From Drechslerella dactyloides (lineage: Eukaryota > Ascomycota > Orbiliomycetes > Orbiliales > Orbiliaceae), in contig JAGTWJ010000011.1 of assembly GCA_020064725.1 (NCBI GenBank), positions 1,798,001 through 1,862,000 on the forward strand: 64,000 nucleotides of DNA, read 5' to 3'. The notes below the pieces were generated by a model that was not told the origin of the DNA, made no database searches, and saw only the letters and a program-made list of their open reading frames with translations. The stretch's first letter is position 1; every line of letters starts with the position of its first letter. Both the position numbers and the translations under genes were made by a program. Positions 13,152 through 24,133 of this stretch are shown here, one piece after another.

Positions 13152-13740
13152 TTAGATACATAAGGGCCACTTTCTTTTTTTTAAAGAATAGTCAACATAC
13201 TTTGAATACTCCTCGATTATGCTCCTGTTTGACTTCTGTGCCTTGGTTTTTTGTTGTTTAAATTTATCTCTTTCATTAATAGACCAGGAAAAGAGCCATC
13301 TTCTATGCTCAGACACTTCCCCTAGGTTCTCAGTTGATAACAACATATCCATGATAATGGAATAATCCTTCTCACTCCATTCCTGGCCTTCCAATTTCTG
13401 GAGGAAAGTCTTATAGACATATTCAATGACGCCTTCTGATTGCTCAGGGAAACAATTAATCAATAAATTATTCAATAAATGTTGGTTTTCAGCAAGAGCA
13501 TCTGCAACACAGTCCTATACTAAAGGATTAGTTTCTAGATATGGAAATTTCTACAAAAGTATAATATAACCTTGATAATCCTGAAAATAGGTTTCAGCTT
13601 CTTTGCCTCCTAGTTTCCAGTTTTAGAGAGATAGTATGGATAGTTAAAAGTATTTTTTTGCAGCCAGTTAATCGTAATATTTTCTTTATTATATATCTTT
13701 GGTTTTAATATTATGGGAGCTTGGGAGGTAGGAACTGACA
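13152..13740 (-). pseudogene. unrecognised soluble protein, about 200 aa remnant
   Basis: One minus-strand frame runs without frameshift from about 13740 to the stop at 13152. The last 107 codons are fully open. Reading through the stops gives a helical, charged protein with YYDxLAAKKYF, NWKLGGKEAETYFQDYQGYI, CVADALAENQHLLNN, GQEWSEKDYSIIMDMLLS and a Lys/Gln-rich end. About seven stops (TAA and TAG) fall where Gln is expected. Composition and size are reminiscent of Gag-like or other helical capsid proteins, but there is no zinc knuckle and no pol nearby, so I do not assign it. An alternative upstream ATG at 13741 lies in a different frame (MSVPTSQAPIILKPKI). Confidence 0.4.
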
Positions 13741-14762
13741 TTGTGCTCAGAATACAGTATACACAGTATCATGTTCTACAGGCAGGCCAAGTGCTTTAGC
13801 AGCAAGTTGGGAAACTGGAATAGAAAATTTTACTACCCTGCCTTAGCCCATATTTGTTTTTTCAGCAGCATATAATGGAATGTTTGCTTTTTGGTAGTTA
13901 AGTAACTCAGAAGTTACAGAGTTCAAATGTTATATCAGGAAGCTGCCGCCAAGCCAACTACTGCCCAAAACTAGTTAAGATCAGCAAAGAATGAAATCCA
14001 AGCATCAAACCAAATTGCAAACATATATATAGCAGTAAGAGATCTGGCCTATGCCACAAGGTAGGATATCCAAACATGTGTTATAAAGTTCTTGCAGTAA
14101 CAACACCCCTAGGACTGTTTAAATAGATGTAGCATTGAATTCTCACCTATCATGTTTCCCCTGGACCTCCTGGTGCTGGTGTTATATTTGCTTTTTGGTT
14201 TTTGGGCTTCAGGAGAGTTGGGTAGCCCTGTTTACTGGCCTCATGGTTTAAACTCCTACGTATGTAATTTGTACCTCTGAGTACTCCTTAAATTCCTTTG
14301 TTTCTCAGGATTGATGTAATTAATTGTGGAATGTAGGTCCTGAGACTATTGTCTCAGCTGCCTTTGTCTGCTGTCTTGGTGATATACCTGCATTCCCAGC
14401 TCAAGGTCTGAGCAAAAGGGCACCTTGAATGTTACAGTATCTTTGGATCCAGAATCATTAAGCAGGGTGCTGTTGAGTATAGGAGTGCCTCCTAGTTATT
14501 TTATCCCTTTGAATGTGATGGGGTTTAAATACAGGTGTTGAGTATTGTGTTTTGATGAGACAGCTTCTTGTTTTGAAAGCTAAACTGCACGAGTATATTA
14601 TGGCACTTCGACCCTATTTTTGCTTGGTGGAAAAAGCACCCCAGCTTTGGGTTCGGGATTCTGGGGGCAGGGCGTGCCTGATTCTTGTTGTGAAGGTGTG
14701 AGTAAATGGCCTAGTATGTTTATTATATAATACTTATTATTGGGTATTGCTAATTTGGGTAG
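13741..14762. other. interval without a recognised gene
   Basis: A 71-codon minus ORF at 14598-14813 has Pro-rich sequence near its end (TPCPQNPEPKAG) but no motif. T-rich and G/T-rich plus-strand sequence dominates. It could include 5' sequence of the plus-strand gene that follows. Confidence 0.3.
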
Positions 14763-16140
14763 GGTGACTCTGTGGATCTCTGACACGAAATACAAGTTTT
14801 TCGACATCTTCAAGAAGCTTTTGATAAAGTGTATATGGGAAGCACTTCAAGTGATATTGATAAAGTTGTGTCTCTGAACCTCAAATTAATGTCCCTGCTA
14901 ATGGTAGGCCAGCTCTGGTTACTGGTCTTTTGTTCAGTATTTACACACTTTTTGCTTCTGATCTGGAAATATTTCCTGTTGGAATCTAGTCCTTCCAGGG
15001 TTGAATCGACCCTCATCGATCTTTGTATTCAAATTGCTCCTGCACAAAGCCAAGCTTCTGAAAACTCTGGAATGACTATAAGAGTGGTTAAAGTATTTGT
15101 TAAGTTTATTGGAGGTGTAGTATTGGTTGTTTCTGTACTAAATATGGATGTGTTTAATGGAATTCTGGGGCCAGATAAAGAAGCTGCTGGACTCCATATG
15201 AAATACTTCTATTATGAAATTGAGAGAGCTGTGTCTCCAATTGATACTATGTGGATATCTGATCTTGGATAGTGTATCCTGATTCGAGTTAACAACTACC
15301 CTGTAAGGGCTGCTGTTATAGAACAAAAATTTGGGGAAGATGGTGCGAATATCTTCAGCTGTATTTAGTTTTATTGGAAAGTCTATCACTCTGTATATAC
15401 TATGTTTGGTTCTCCAGATGCCGCTATTGCGATGTTCTGTACTGAGAAATGAAATGCTTGAGAATAAGCTGATAAATAGTATGTTTAACTGATTTTGTAC
15501 CTTGGTGTACTAGTAGTTTATTAAGAGCTAGAGCCAGCTTTGATATTAATTTAGCGTTAGTATAGTAGAATGTGATATATTAATTTATTATCAGAATCAT
15601 ATGTCGATATGTTAATGGTGCCATACATGTTTGCTATCTATAATCATCATGTTTCGATTGATAATACCTACTGTATATTCAAATATACTTCTGTGGTGCC
15701 TTGGAATGAAGAACTAGTATTTACTACCTTTTCTATTCCTATATATTATTAAACCTAGACTATTTTTAAAATAATTATACAACAGTAGGAAACAGTGATT
15801 GGTCGGCTTTTAACCTGGGAATTGAATATAGGCTTCTGGAAACACTAGACTTTGTTAAAAATCCTTCATCTGCTACTTGCTAAGCAGCGCCCTTATGCAT
15901 CATATTGATTGTAAGAAGCCATTGATTTTGCCAGGTGATGTGTGCGCTTCATCTCCAATCAACCCTTCTAGCTATTATAACTACATAAGATTGGGTATAC
16001 CCTAAAGCGGGGTATTGAAGAGTAGAGTATTTGACCAGTCAGCAACTTTGATGATAATATTAAATGGCTACCTTCTGATGAGAGTAAGCTTCAGGAAAAC
16101 TCCGATAAGACCCCAAGGTGACGAATAAGCTTCAGCTTCT
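14763..16140 (+). pseudogene. unrecognised protein, about 450-codon preserved frame
   Basis: A single plus-strand frame reads as protein from about 14763 to about 16140 with no shift. The open core (14829-15272) includes DIDKVVSLNLKLMSLLMVG, then VVKVFVKFIGGVVLVVSVLN (a likely membrane segment) and GILGPDKEAAGLHMKYFYYE. After TAG at 15268 it continues with NNYPVRAAVIEQKFGEDGAN, VDMLMVPYMFAIYNHHVSID and FKYTSVVPWNEELVFTTFS. More than twenty internal stops, mostly TAG and TAA, sit where Gln would fit, and some TGA at Arg. It ends about 10 bp from the stop of the convergent chitinase. I do not recognise the family; length and the hydrophobic block suggest a membrane-associated protein. Confidence 0.45.
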
Positions 16141-16150
16141 AGAATATTGT

Positions 16151-17731
16151 TCAATGAACCTGAGCATCCTTTCCTGACACAATTACATTTATATTTTTTA
16201 TGTTCTAATATTCTGACTCTGGATAGTGCAGATAATTCCGTGTGGTATCTAAATTTTCAATACCCTGGGATGCAAATGGCCATCAGTTTAACAATTTTTG
16301 AGTGTAATCATTGTTGTAACTTACAAACTTATCAATAACAGTAGCCACCAACAAATCGTTTCCTATTTTATCACCACTGGTCTCCCACCACATCACTCCA
16401 CCCAATTTATTTTATAGAATGAATACTACTTTCAGTTTCATAGTGTCAGGGTTATCATATAATACCAGCTGTCTTATAACATCATTGTAACTCCAGGATC
16501 CAACAACCTCATTATCATGATACTCCACAGTGCCTGGCCACAGGAGAGCTTTATAATCCCACACTTTACAGTCAGAAGTTAGCCAGTACCAATACTTCCA
16601 CCACAATTTAAAGCTCCAACACACCTCCTTTCTCGAAGCTCCCATTGTAGTCTGGCTGAAACAGTTTCCCTAACCCATCCATAATAAAAGAGCGACCATA
16701 TAGAAACATCCCAATAATCAACTTATATTTCAGAATCAACTTGTACAATTCTAGTAATTCATCTAAAGAAAATTAGGTAGAAGCTGGATTAATATAGAAC
16801 ATATGAAGATTCACCTGGTATCCAGTTGCCTTGGACCAACTACCCACAAAGTCATAAGCCATCAAGTTCCAGAAATCTAGGTATTAGTCCATTCCTCATA
16901 TATCCAGTTTCACAATATTATCCAGGCTACATAGAGCTACACTCGAAAGCTCATATCCAGCCCCAAGGAAATCAAGATGTTTCCAACAACAAGAAAGAAC
17001 ATCAACATAATTGCCAGCTTCAACAGCATTTCTATACACCAACATCTTAGACTTCTCTGAAGATTAGAATAGATTCCTAACACAATTATCTACCTGGGAT
17101 ACTCCCAATCCTATAAAATAGTCAATAACCATACAGTTGACCCTCTTATATTGAACCTTCGGACTCACAATATCTAGGCCATCGAGGCCTAGACTTTTCA
17201 CCAGTTTAGTAGCTGAAACTGCAAATCTCTCTCTCTTTTCTGGTAAGTCACAGCTATTGGCGAAATTGCCATTTTATAAGTAGGTCCATCCACCAATAGA
17301 CAACATAACTTTAAACATTCTGTGCTTTTGCTTAAGTTTCCAGAGCTAGTTAAGGCATCCATACATATTACGCCCAACATTCTCTCGCCTATCTCCATTA
17401 TATAGTATCTACAACATCAACAGATAGTCAACTTAACAGACGTAATGGCAGCTGAAACAGAAGACCTACTTCTATATCAGCCCAAAGGTTTGTGAGACTA
17501 ATAGTACCTATTATCAGGTCAATATTCGCAAATGCATAGAGGATGTGTGTGAATATATTTAGATTTAAATCTTAAACTTTAAAATTCCAGCCATATATTG
17601 CCTTATATTACTTAGTTAACATACTTTGGTGTTGCCTTAGTTTTTAAACTCACCCAATTTACAAAATATCCAACTGATCGAAGACCGGGTGTCGACGATG
17701 CTTCCAGTGATAGGATATATCCCAATATCAT
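16151..17731 (-). pseudogene. GH18 class V endochitinase (Chi/Ech42-like) pseudogene
   Basis: GH18 chitinases cleave beta-1,4 bonds in chitin with a catalytic Glu in DGxDxDxE. From ATG at 17729-17731 the spliced product shows GYFVNW, FTHILYAFANID, LTNLWADIE, FKVMLSIGGWTY, then GLDGLDI joined to DWEYP (catalytic Glu present), YLDFWNLMAYDF, LYGRSF, VWDYKALLWPG and GGVMWWETSGDK. Order and length fit the family. Six introns restore the frame, all GT..AG: 17602-17653, 17409-17469, 17111-17168, 17032-17093, 16564-16624 and 16265-16324. The catalytic motif spans the third. About eight in-frame stops (TAA, TAG, TGA) break it, several at conserved Gln (for example DMDQ), but there is no indel. The final TGA is 16151-16153. 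No clear secretion signal is seen, so an intracellular-type chitinase is possible. Confidence 0.93.
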
Positions 17732-18361
17732 CTTAATACTTATTAGCCATGATTTTGTTGATGTATTTGTCATATCTTGTGAATTTTCGCATATTAGCAT
17801 CATGCGTGCCATTAATATTTCAAATGATTACATTTAATCATTGTATTCAGACATTGTAGATGAAGCTATCAGCCATATTAACGTGTTGATAGTCACTACA
17901 TTTTGCAAGGATTTGTGTGACAGCACTACAGTACTATCGATATCAGTATTGCATTAGCAACACTCAGATAACAGTATCCATGAACTAGCTGTAATAAAGT
18001 AAAAGGTAAATCTTATAATAAGAAAAATAGCTCAAAGATATACTTGCATATTGTGTAGATATTCTAGGTTTTGGTCTTTATATACACTTTATTTACAGAG
18101 TTTTTAAGATCAATAGAAACAGTATTAGTAAGATATAAATACCAATCACCACTAGTACAACTATCTACATAAAGCTTACATAATCAAGGAATGGAATAAG
18201 GTACAGTATGATTTATAGAGGGTACCATCAGAGTTTGACCAGTAGCCAATATTAGGTGTAATACTAAACAACAAAACTCAACACATATATATATCATATA
18301 CTTATCAGTCCTATCTAAAACATCTCAGCAATATGATAACATAAAATGATAATAATGAGCT
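17732..18361. other. intergenic, possible chitinase promoter side
   Basis: AT-rich sequence upstream of the chitinase start. Reading upstream of the chosen ATG stays open for 27 more codons (to 17812) without family similarity, so an earlier start is possible. No regulatory motif could be fixed by eye. Confidence 0.3.
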
Positions 18362-18949
18362 TTAACAATTTTTATTCTGCCCCCACAAGACACAATTGCA
18401 CCCTGGAGGAATTTCCCTCAATCTCATAAAGGAGACAATCATGGTCTTGGAATCTTCTATTAACTCAATAGATATAGAGTACTCATCAGGATCCATAATC
18501 TCAGGGCTGCTGGAAGATGTTGAATAGGCAGTACTAGAGATTTCTTTAGTACCATCAACTTGGCCATTGCTACAAAGTATAGAGTTGACACAGGTTAAAA
18601 CAGTCATAGATGTTTCGGTTATATAGATAGTATTATTAGGAGATGTATATAAAATGTATGCTGGTGTAGTTGAGCTCATATCTATCTCAGTAAACTGCTT
18701 ACATCTAGGAACTGAAGATGCCTCGAAGCAGAATACTAGATGCAATAAGTTGATCAGAAGGACAATATTTCTTGGGTTTGATATTATTGTTAAGATTCTC
18801 AGGAATGATTCTGGTGAGCTCTGTAAGATACAATGCATTGAATATTGTACTGAATAACAAAAAAAGATATTGATAGTGAAATAAATACAAGTACTTGCTG
18901 AACAGGATTGGCTCCCTGGACAATTTCTAGTTGCAGCAGAATAATTCAT
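18362..18949 (-). CDS. 195-codon uninterrupted ORF, putative membrane protein
   Basis: ATG at 18947-18949 opens 195 codons with no stop, the longest such frame between the chitinase and the F-box gene. It contains two hydrophobic stretches (CIYFTINIFFCYSVQY and IVLLINLLHLVFCF), then a Ser/Thr-rich part (SSTAYSTSSSSPEIMDPDEY) and a Cys-containing end (PPGCNCVLWGQNKNC). A membrane-anchored, Ser/Thr-rich protein would fit, but no family is recognised. Neighbouring genes are riddled with stops, so either this one escaped mutation or it is a chance frame. A 72-codon frame inside it is a shadow. Confidence 0.35.
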   Translation of the reverse strand: MNYSAATRNCPGSQSCSASTCIYFTINIFFCYSVQYSMHCILQSSPESFLRILTIISNPRNIVLLINLLHLVFCFEASSVPRCKQFTEIDMSSTTPAYILYTSPNNTIYITETSMTVLTCVNSILCSNGQVDGTKEISSTAYSTSSSSPEIMDPDEYSISIELIEDSKTMIVSFMRLREIPPGCNCVLWGQNKNC

Positions 18950-19079
18950 CCTATATATACAGCCAAATTATAATACCAACATAAATAAGCTTTGATATTT
19001 GACTTCAGTTCCCCTTACAAGCCTGGGACTAGACTCAGGTTATAACCAATCCAGTCCCCAAGATACCAGGCAAATAACA
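18950..19079. other. short spacer
   Basis: Spacer between the minus-strand F-box pseudogene end at 19080 and the downstream 195-codon ORF. The F-box frame continues for some codons past its TAA, so that stop may itself be a mutation. Confidence 0.3.
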
Positions 19080-20291
19080 TTATTCCCCTGGGTCGTAGTA
19101 TCCACTCCAAAAATGATTCCAGACCATATAATAATAGCCATCTACAGTATAATCCCTGGCATAAATAACATAATTCTGGAAATCCTTTGAATCATATAAC
19201 CTTTTTAATTTGGTATTCAACAAAGCTATAGCTGATTCTATTTTGACCCTAGTAGCTAGATTCTCCTTAAACCATAGAAAATCATAAAGGGAGAGCAAAG
19301 CATTCCCAGATAACATCTGAATATTTATTTCAAAAATTTGAAGATCTGGATTGATTATAAGTTTCTCCTATATCTCCATTCAATTAAAACTCTTAAAACC
19401 ATACTATGATAGATATACAATCTGTCAAACTTCACATACCAGGTCAATAATACTAACTAGAGGAGCATCATCAATACATAGAACCTTAAGAGATAACTCC
19501 AACAAAACAGCAGGACCCACCCAGGGGCCCCTTTAACCATATTGATAGTACATATATAGAACCTTCAATCCCTTGATTTACATAAGAATTCGAGATAATA
19601 CATCAACCCGTATATCATTGTCTATCCAGATTCAAAGGTCCACTATCGAGCCTATATAGGACGAAAGCAACTCCACTAAGTCTACAGTTTATTAAGACAC
19701 TATATCCTTCTCGAATAACCCGCCGAACAGTTTTGCTGCTAAAACTGTGAATGGCATCTTTAGGAGCCTTGCTGCTGAGATTTGAATACAAGCAATCTTC
19801 AACTTCTTCAAGTCAGGGACAATATAATCATCAATATGATGGCCACCTATTCAAACAATATTGGAGCCATCAGTAGTCACATCCTCCACAGTACTACATA
19901 TATACATTATAATATCAAGCTCACCTCAGAAATCACCATCAGCAATCAATTACATACCATTAAACAAACCAATACATAGCCTAGTCCAACTAAGCTTTCC
20001 CTGTAATTTTGCTTTAAAGTTGTTTAGCACAACAAGAAACTTTAGTCTTAGACAGAGTTTGATATCCAACTTTGCAGAAAAATCCTGGCACCTGATTTGA
20101 TCTTTTTGACATTTTGCACTCTCAAATCTGCCATAACAAGCCTGCCCTAGCTCCCAATAAGGGTATTCACCAGAGATATATACAACCAGAAAAGCAGACA
20201 AGAACTTATCCAACACCCTGAGTGGTAAATACAAGAGGATTTCTAGAATAATCTCTAGTAGAATTTTCCAAAGTTTAGATACAACCGCCAT
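19080..20291 (-). pseudogene. F-box protein pseudogene, about 400 codons
   Basis: From ATG at 20289-20291 a single frame covers 1.2 kb. Residues 6-30 (KLWKILLEIILEILLYLPLR followed by VLDKFLSAF) match the F-box pattern LPxEIxxxILxYLPLxDLxxF, which recruits Skp1 to SCF ubiquitin ligases. The remainder shows hydrophobic, LRR-like segments (VPDLKKLKIACIQISAARLL, LKVLCIDDAPLVSIIDLV) as in fungal F-box proteins with leucine-rich C-termini, then DYTVDGYYYMVWNHFWSGYY. About twelve in-frame stops occur (TAA, TGA, TAG) with no frameshift. Single exon. The chitinase lies downstream on the same strand. The F-box call is fairly secure; the LRR label is inference. Confidence 0.6.
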
Positions 20292-22981
20292 AATAAGATT
20301 AGAAAAGTAGAATTAGCCAAAATTATTTAATCGGGTAATTAGATATGATACCCTTAAGACTCCGAGATCACAACAAAGATCAAAATCATAGAATCTTGGA
20401 AAGTAGAGATATTGCATTATATAGTACAATGCTCTTGAGTAGCGGTTAATTACAAAGATACACCAACATAGCTACACCAGTGATATCACAAAAAAGCAAG
20501 ACTATCAAGCAAAACAAATAAAATAGAATAGCATAATAATCAACCAAACTTTCAGGAAAGTACAGTACCCGTCATAATTCTCATAAATTTTGGTTTGTGA
20601 TTATGAAACTTGGAAAATATATCACAGCTACAGCTTCACACACACATTAATATGAATTCATAAAGTCATACCAAACCTGGAAGTTAGAAATCTTGACTTA
20701 CAAATTAGCGCAGCTAAGGATACAATATCATTAACCTTAGTTATAATCCAGCAACATAGTCTTTGGAGATCACTCACATATCATACACACCTGTGTTCTA
20801 ATATCAATAATTAAAATAAGAGGCAAGCTACAGTAACAACTATCACCTCATATGCAAGACTAGTAAGAAGCATTCACAAGAAGATCACATACCTGTCAAG
20901 GAGTCTAAGCTTACCATTTGCAATTCCGCAAGGTCCATAGCAAAGCCCAGACAAGTTGATCTTCCCTGCCCCTATTACACACTATAAGGGATTTTAATCT
21001 CAATCCTCGAATTGGGGCTCTTTCTGCAGCCTGATCATTATCTTTGAACTTTCTTTTTCACAACAGTGTTTCTTAGTTTCTTGACTTTTGAACTTTTATT
21101 GAAAAAGAAAACCTGCTGTTCAGATCAGGCAGTAGCCAAAGCAAAGTGACACTAACCTTGCAACTCATATCCACCAAGCTCAGAAGATTGCATTTTCAAG
21201 ACTATCTTGCAAGATACAAAGCAACAGATACCTGTCAAATAAGTATATATACATATACATGTACTTCAGTACTATGTATACTAGTATATATTGGTCTTGG
21301 CTACATACAACCTAACAATTGGTGATTTCAATTGTCAATTCCCGAGATTTATAACACTTTGATCTGGACTAAGAAGCTGCAAATAACAGATTCACTTGAC
21401 AAAAAAAACAAAATATCCACTGCATTTAGTAACATCAGCTGGAAATTATCAACATAGTTAACTCATCCACAAATTAGCCTAAAAAAGGAGAGTAACCAAA
21501 ACATATAAATTAGCCTCAAGATTATGATTAAATACAAACATCTGGCTGAGTATCTAATATACATCCCTGTCAAACTGAGAGCACCATACCTCCAATGGGG
21601 TCTCTGAATTTGGATTTCCAGGGTTTAATTTTTTCTTATTTGATTTATAAGATCCAATCATCACCTCCTTACAGCCTCAGTCTGAATAGTAATGCCTTAA
21701 ATAGCAAGAAGGTAGGAATTAATCTGTATCAGTTACTTCATATACATGTAGGGTTATTCCTGCCTTAGCTGCTTGACAGCATACTCCTAGCTTCCTAAAC
21801 ACAAATTTCCTGATTAAAGGATAGCTCTTGAGTGCTTTGAGTTGCCAGAATAAGAATCCAGAAGATCAATTTGCCTGTGTGATAATATGTACACATATAC
21901 CAACAGGAAATTTACACTTTAACTTGGAATAAGAAATGGCTTACTAAATATACTTGTAGAAACTGAGCCTGCAGAGTGGTTTTAGGAGGCTCAGCACCAC
22001 ACAGCTAAGATAAATTTATAATACATATCCTACAACAGTGCACTGGCCTTCACCAAAAACAGACACAGGGATATATGGAATACTTGTGTCTTACCACTTA
22101 TACCTATTTTTTTTTAATATCCTGGCGACTTGCCTCTGTTGGAATTATGTTAGGGACCTCTATGTGAAGGGTGCAAGCTTACTGATGATCTATAAGATAT
22201 ATAGGATGTTTTTAAGTACCATAATAGTGGCTGCTTTTTGACTCCAATTAAATACAACTAATAATATCTGAATAATCTAGGTGTGTATAAGAACTGGTAC
22301 AACTAGTGTGGATTAAAACTAATCTGTAAGATGTTAATAATTATATGTTGGACACATAAGGGCTTGGTAGAACTTGGAAAATTGGTTGATATGGACAGAG
22401 GCTATGTTTCTATTAAACTCCTGATCCTCACACCCTCTTTCAGGAGGGTGCTAGTGCTGTGATGTTGGCCCTCTTGTTCTAATAAAGCCCTTTAATTGTA
22501 AGAAACTAGTGGGATAAGATGTCGCCTTGATGGTGGGGGCTTTGAATTTCGATAAAGTTTAAGTGCTAACTGACCGCGGTGATGTAATTGGCCTTCCTTA
22601 ATTGGATATCAAGTTTGTCTTATATTGGGGAAGAACTAGTGATGCCTAATTGTCTTAGAGGAGGGACGGGATTGCAATATCTGTGTATATAATATTAGCT
22701 AGCAAATCACTACTGCTGGAGAAAATCAATATGTGATATGTAATTGATTATCATGGATCTATGTCTCGCGGAGATGCGCTGGCTTTCACAGAGGCTGATT
22801 CTGTGGAGGGCCTGGTGGGAATGTGAATCTTTCTCTCCATATAATAGGTTTTCTATAAAGCATAGGCAGATTTATTCCTAGTCCTCCTTTAACTGTTATC
22901 TGTTATTCAATTTAATCCTTCCTATTTGATATTACAATACCTGTTCATTATTGTGTTACTAGGAAACATATTACCCTGCCT
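20292..22981. other. long AT-rich interval
   Basis: No gene recognised. The plus strand from 20.3 to 21.6 kb is A-rich and Gln/Asn-coding in several frames without family motifs. A 67-codon hydrophobic ORF at 22038-22241 is isolated and unsupported. Confidence 0.35.
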
Positions 22982-23330
22982 CACAGCAGCATCTTTCTTT
23001 CATATATTGAATAGTTATCTCTATTGATCTTGTTTGGCTATAATTACAACTGCGCTGGTGTAACCTCCAATTAAATGGAAAAAGAGTCTCAGTTACCCCT
23101 AATGCAATTGGAACTGTATTTGGTGGTGACCGATGGTCCTAAGGATCATCTTATTGCTAAAGTAAGGATGGCATACAATGAAATGCTCGCGGTTGAATCT
23201 AGGTGCAAAGAAGTGGCTGAGAGACAGTCTTCTAACTTTGAAATATACGATGATTTATAATGGATCCTAATCAATCTGTTTTTTGTGTATTATCTGAGGC
23301 TATACTACGAACTTTTCTGAATTATCACAG
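22982..23330 (+). pseudogene. unrecognised frame upstream of tRNA-like remnant
   Basis: A plus-strand frame is protein-like here. ATG at 23075 starts 61 open codons with QLELYLVVTDGPKDHLIAKV and NEMLAVESRCKEVAERQSS, a helical and charged segment. It continues past TAA with FVYYLRLYYELF. It is in the same frame as the Cys-rich gene 250 bp downstream and could be its 5' part, but the tRNA-like sequence lies between them. Family unknown. Confidence 0.3.
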
Positions 23331-23431
23331 ATCCAGGGTGGGTTGCACCAGTAACTTACTTTGTAGTGAAATATGGCCTGTAGGAATGTTTTTTCAATAT
23401 CAGTCTTGAAATTTATATCCTGATTTTAATG

Positions 23432-23511
23432 GCCTATTTAGCTTAATTGGTTGAGTATACAAGACTATTTCTCCTGTTTGCGAAGGTGATGGTTCGATCA
23501 ATGTTGTGGGA
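23432..23511 (+). tRNA. degenerate tRNA-like sequence
   Basis: A box A-like TAGCTTAATTGG (23439-23450) and a box B-like GGTTCGATC (23491-23499) are 41 bp apart, a normal tRNA spacing. The D-arm GCTT/GAGT would pair fully if restored to GCTC/GAGC, which are C-to-T changes. A 7-bp acceptor (23432-23438 with 23505-23511) still allows five of seven pairs. The anticodon loop is too long as it stands and the T-stem is poor. A tRNA pseudogene or tRNA-derived SINE head is the best reading; identity cannot be read. Confidence 0.35.
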
Positions 23512-23581
23512 GTTACCGGCTCAGTACAAAACAAAGTGGTAAGGCTATTTTGAATATCTGCATTTATAAGAATAAAATGTT

Positions 23582-24133
23582 TCTAAGATTCAATTCCCTG
23601 GATCTGATTGGATGGGTCTGAGGCATCGCTATCTTTGTGCTCTAAACAAATTTGAATATAATTTAAATCTTTTCTTTTGGGTTGAAGGCGCACTCTCTGA
23701 TGGTAAAAGCCAATTTCATAGTTGTACAAACTGGAACAGTGATATGTACAACAATACCAGGCCAGCTAGCCTTAGTTTGGAGAAGGGCTGACAGATGCAC
23801 AGTGTCTCCTTGTGTATTGTGGAAGTATGGAAACAAGATTGAATTACACTATACAAATCCTGTTCTGCTTTCGCATGCTTTTTATTCCATAAGAATTCCC
23901 ACCCTAGCTATGAGAATTACAAGAATGTACATACAATACTATTGATAGGTGGCAGTTGGGTGAATGGTGCAGCATATGCTGCGCACTGTCCTTCTGTTGA
24001 ATTATATCAGCTGTTAGTTGGCCTTAAATTTTGGAGCAATACTTTCTACTGTCCTAGTAATCCAAAAAGATTAAGAGGGTTGTTTTGTGACCCAGACTGC
24101 TGTATTTTAACTGGTAAAGCCTGTTTACCATAG
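23582..24133 (+). pseudogene. unrecognised Cys-rich protein
   Basis: One plus-strand frame from about 23582 to TAG at 24131-24133 carries about 180 codons with only two internal stops (TGA). Visible are GSDWMGLRHRYLCALNKF, GKSQFHSCTNWNSDMYNNT, GGSWVNGAAYAAHCPSVELY, LLVGLKFWSNTFYCPSN and a Cys-dense end, RGLFCDPDCCILTGKACLP. Cys spacing (C-x3-CC-x5-C at the end) suggests disulphides and therefore a secreted protein, but no signal peptide is attached in this reading. I cannot name a family. Both TGA can be explained as CGA or TGG mutated. Confidence 0.45.

Noticed and set aside
13152..13740. Retrotransposon Gag
   Set aside because: Only size and helical, charged composition suggest it; no zinc knuckle, protease, RT or LTR was seen nearby.
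14829..15389. Minus ORFs 14810-15016 and 15138-15389
   Set aside because: They lie opposite the plus-strand frame, which continues protein-like far beyond them.
22982..23330. Est1/SMG-like domain
   Set aside because: A few helical positions looked similar, but the conserved family motifs were not found.
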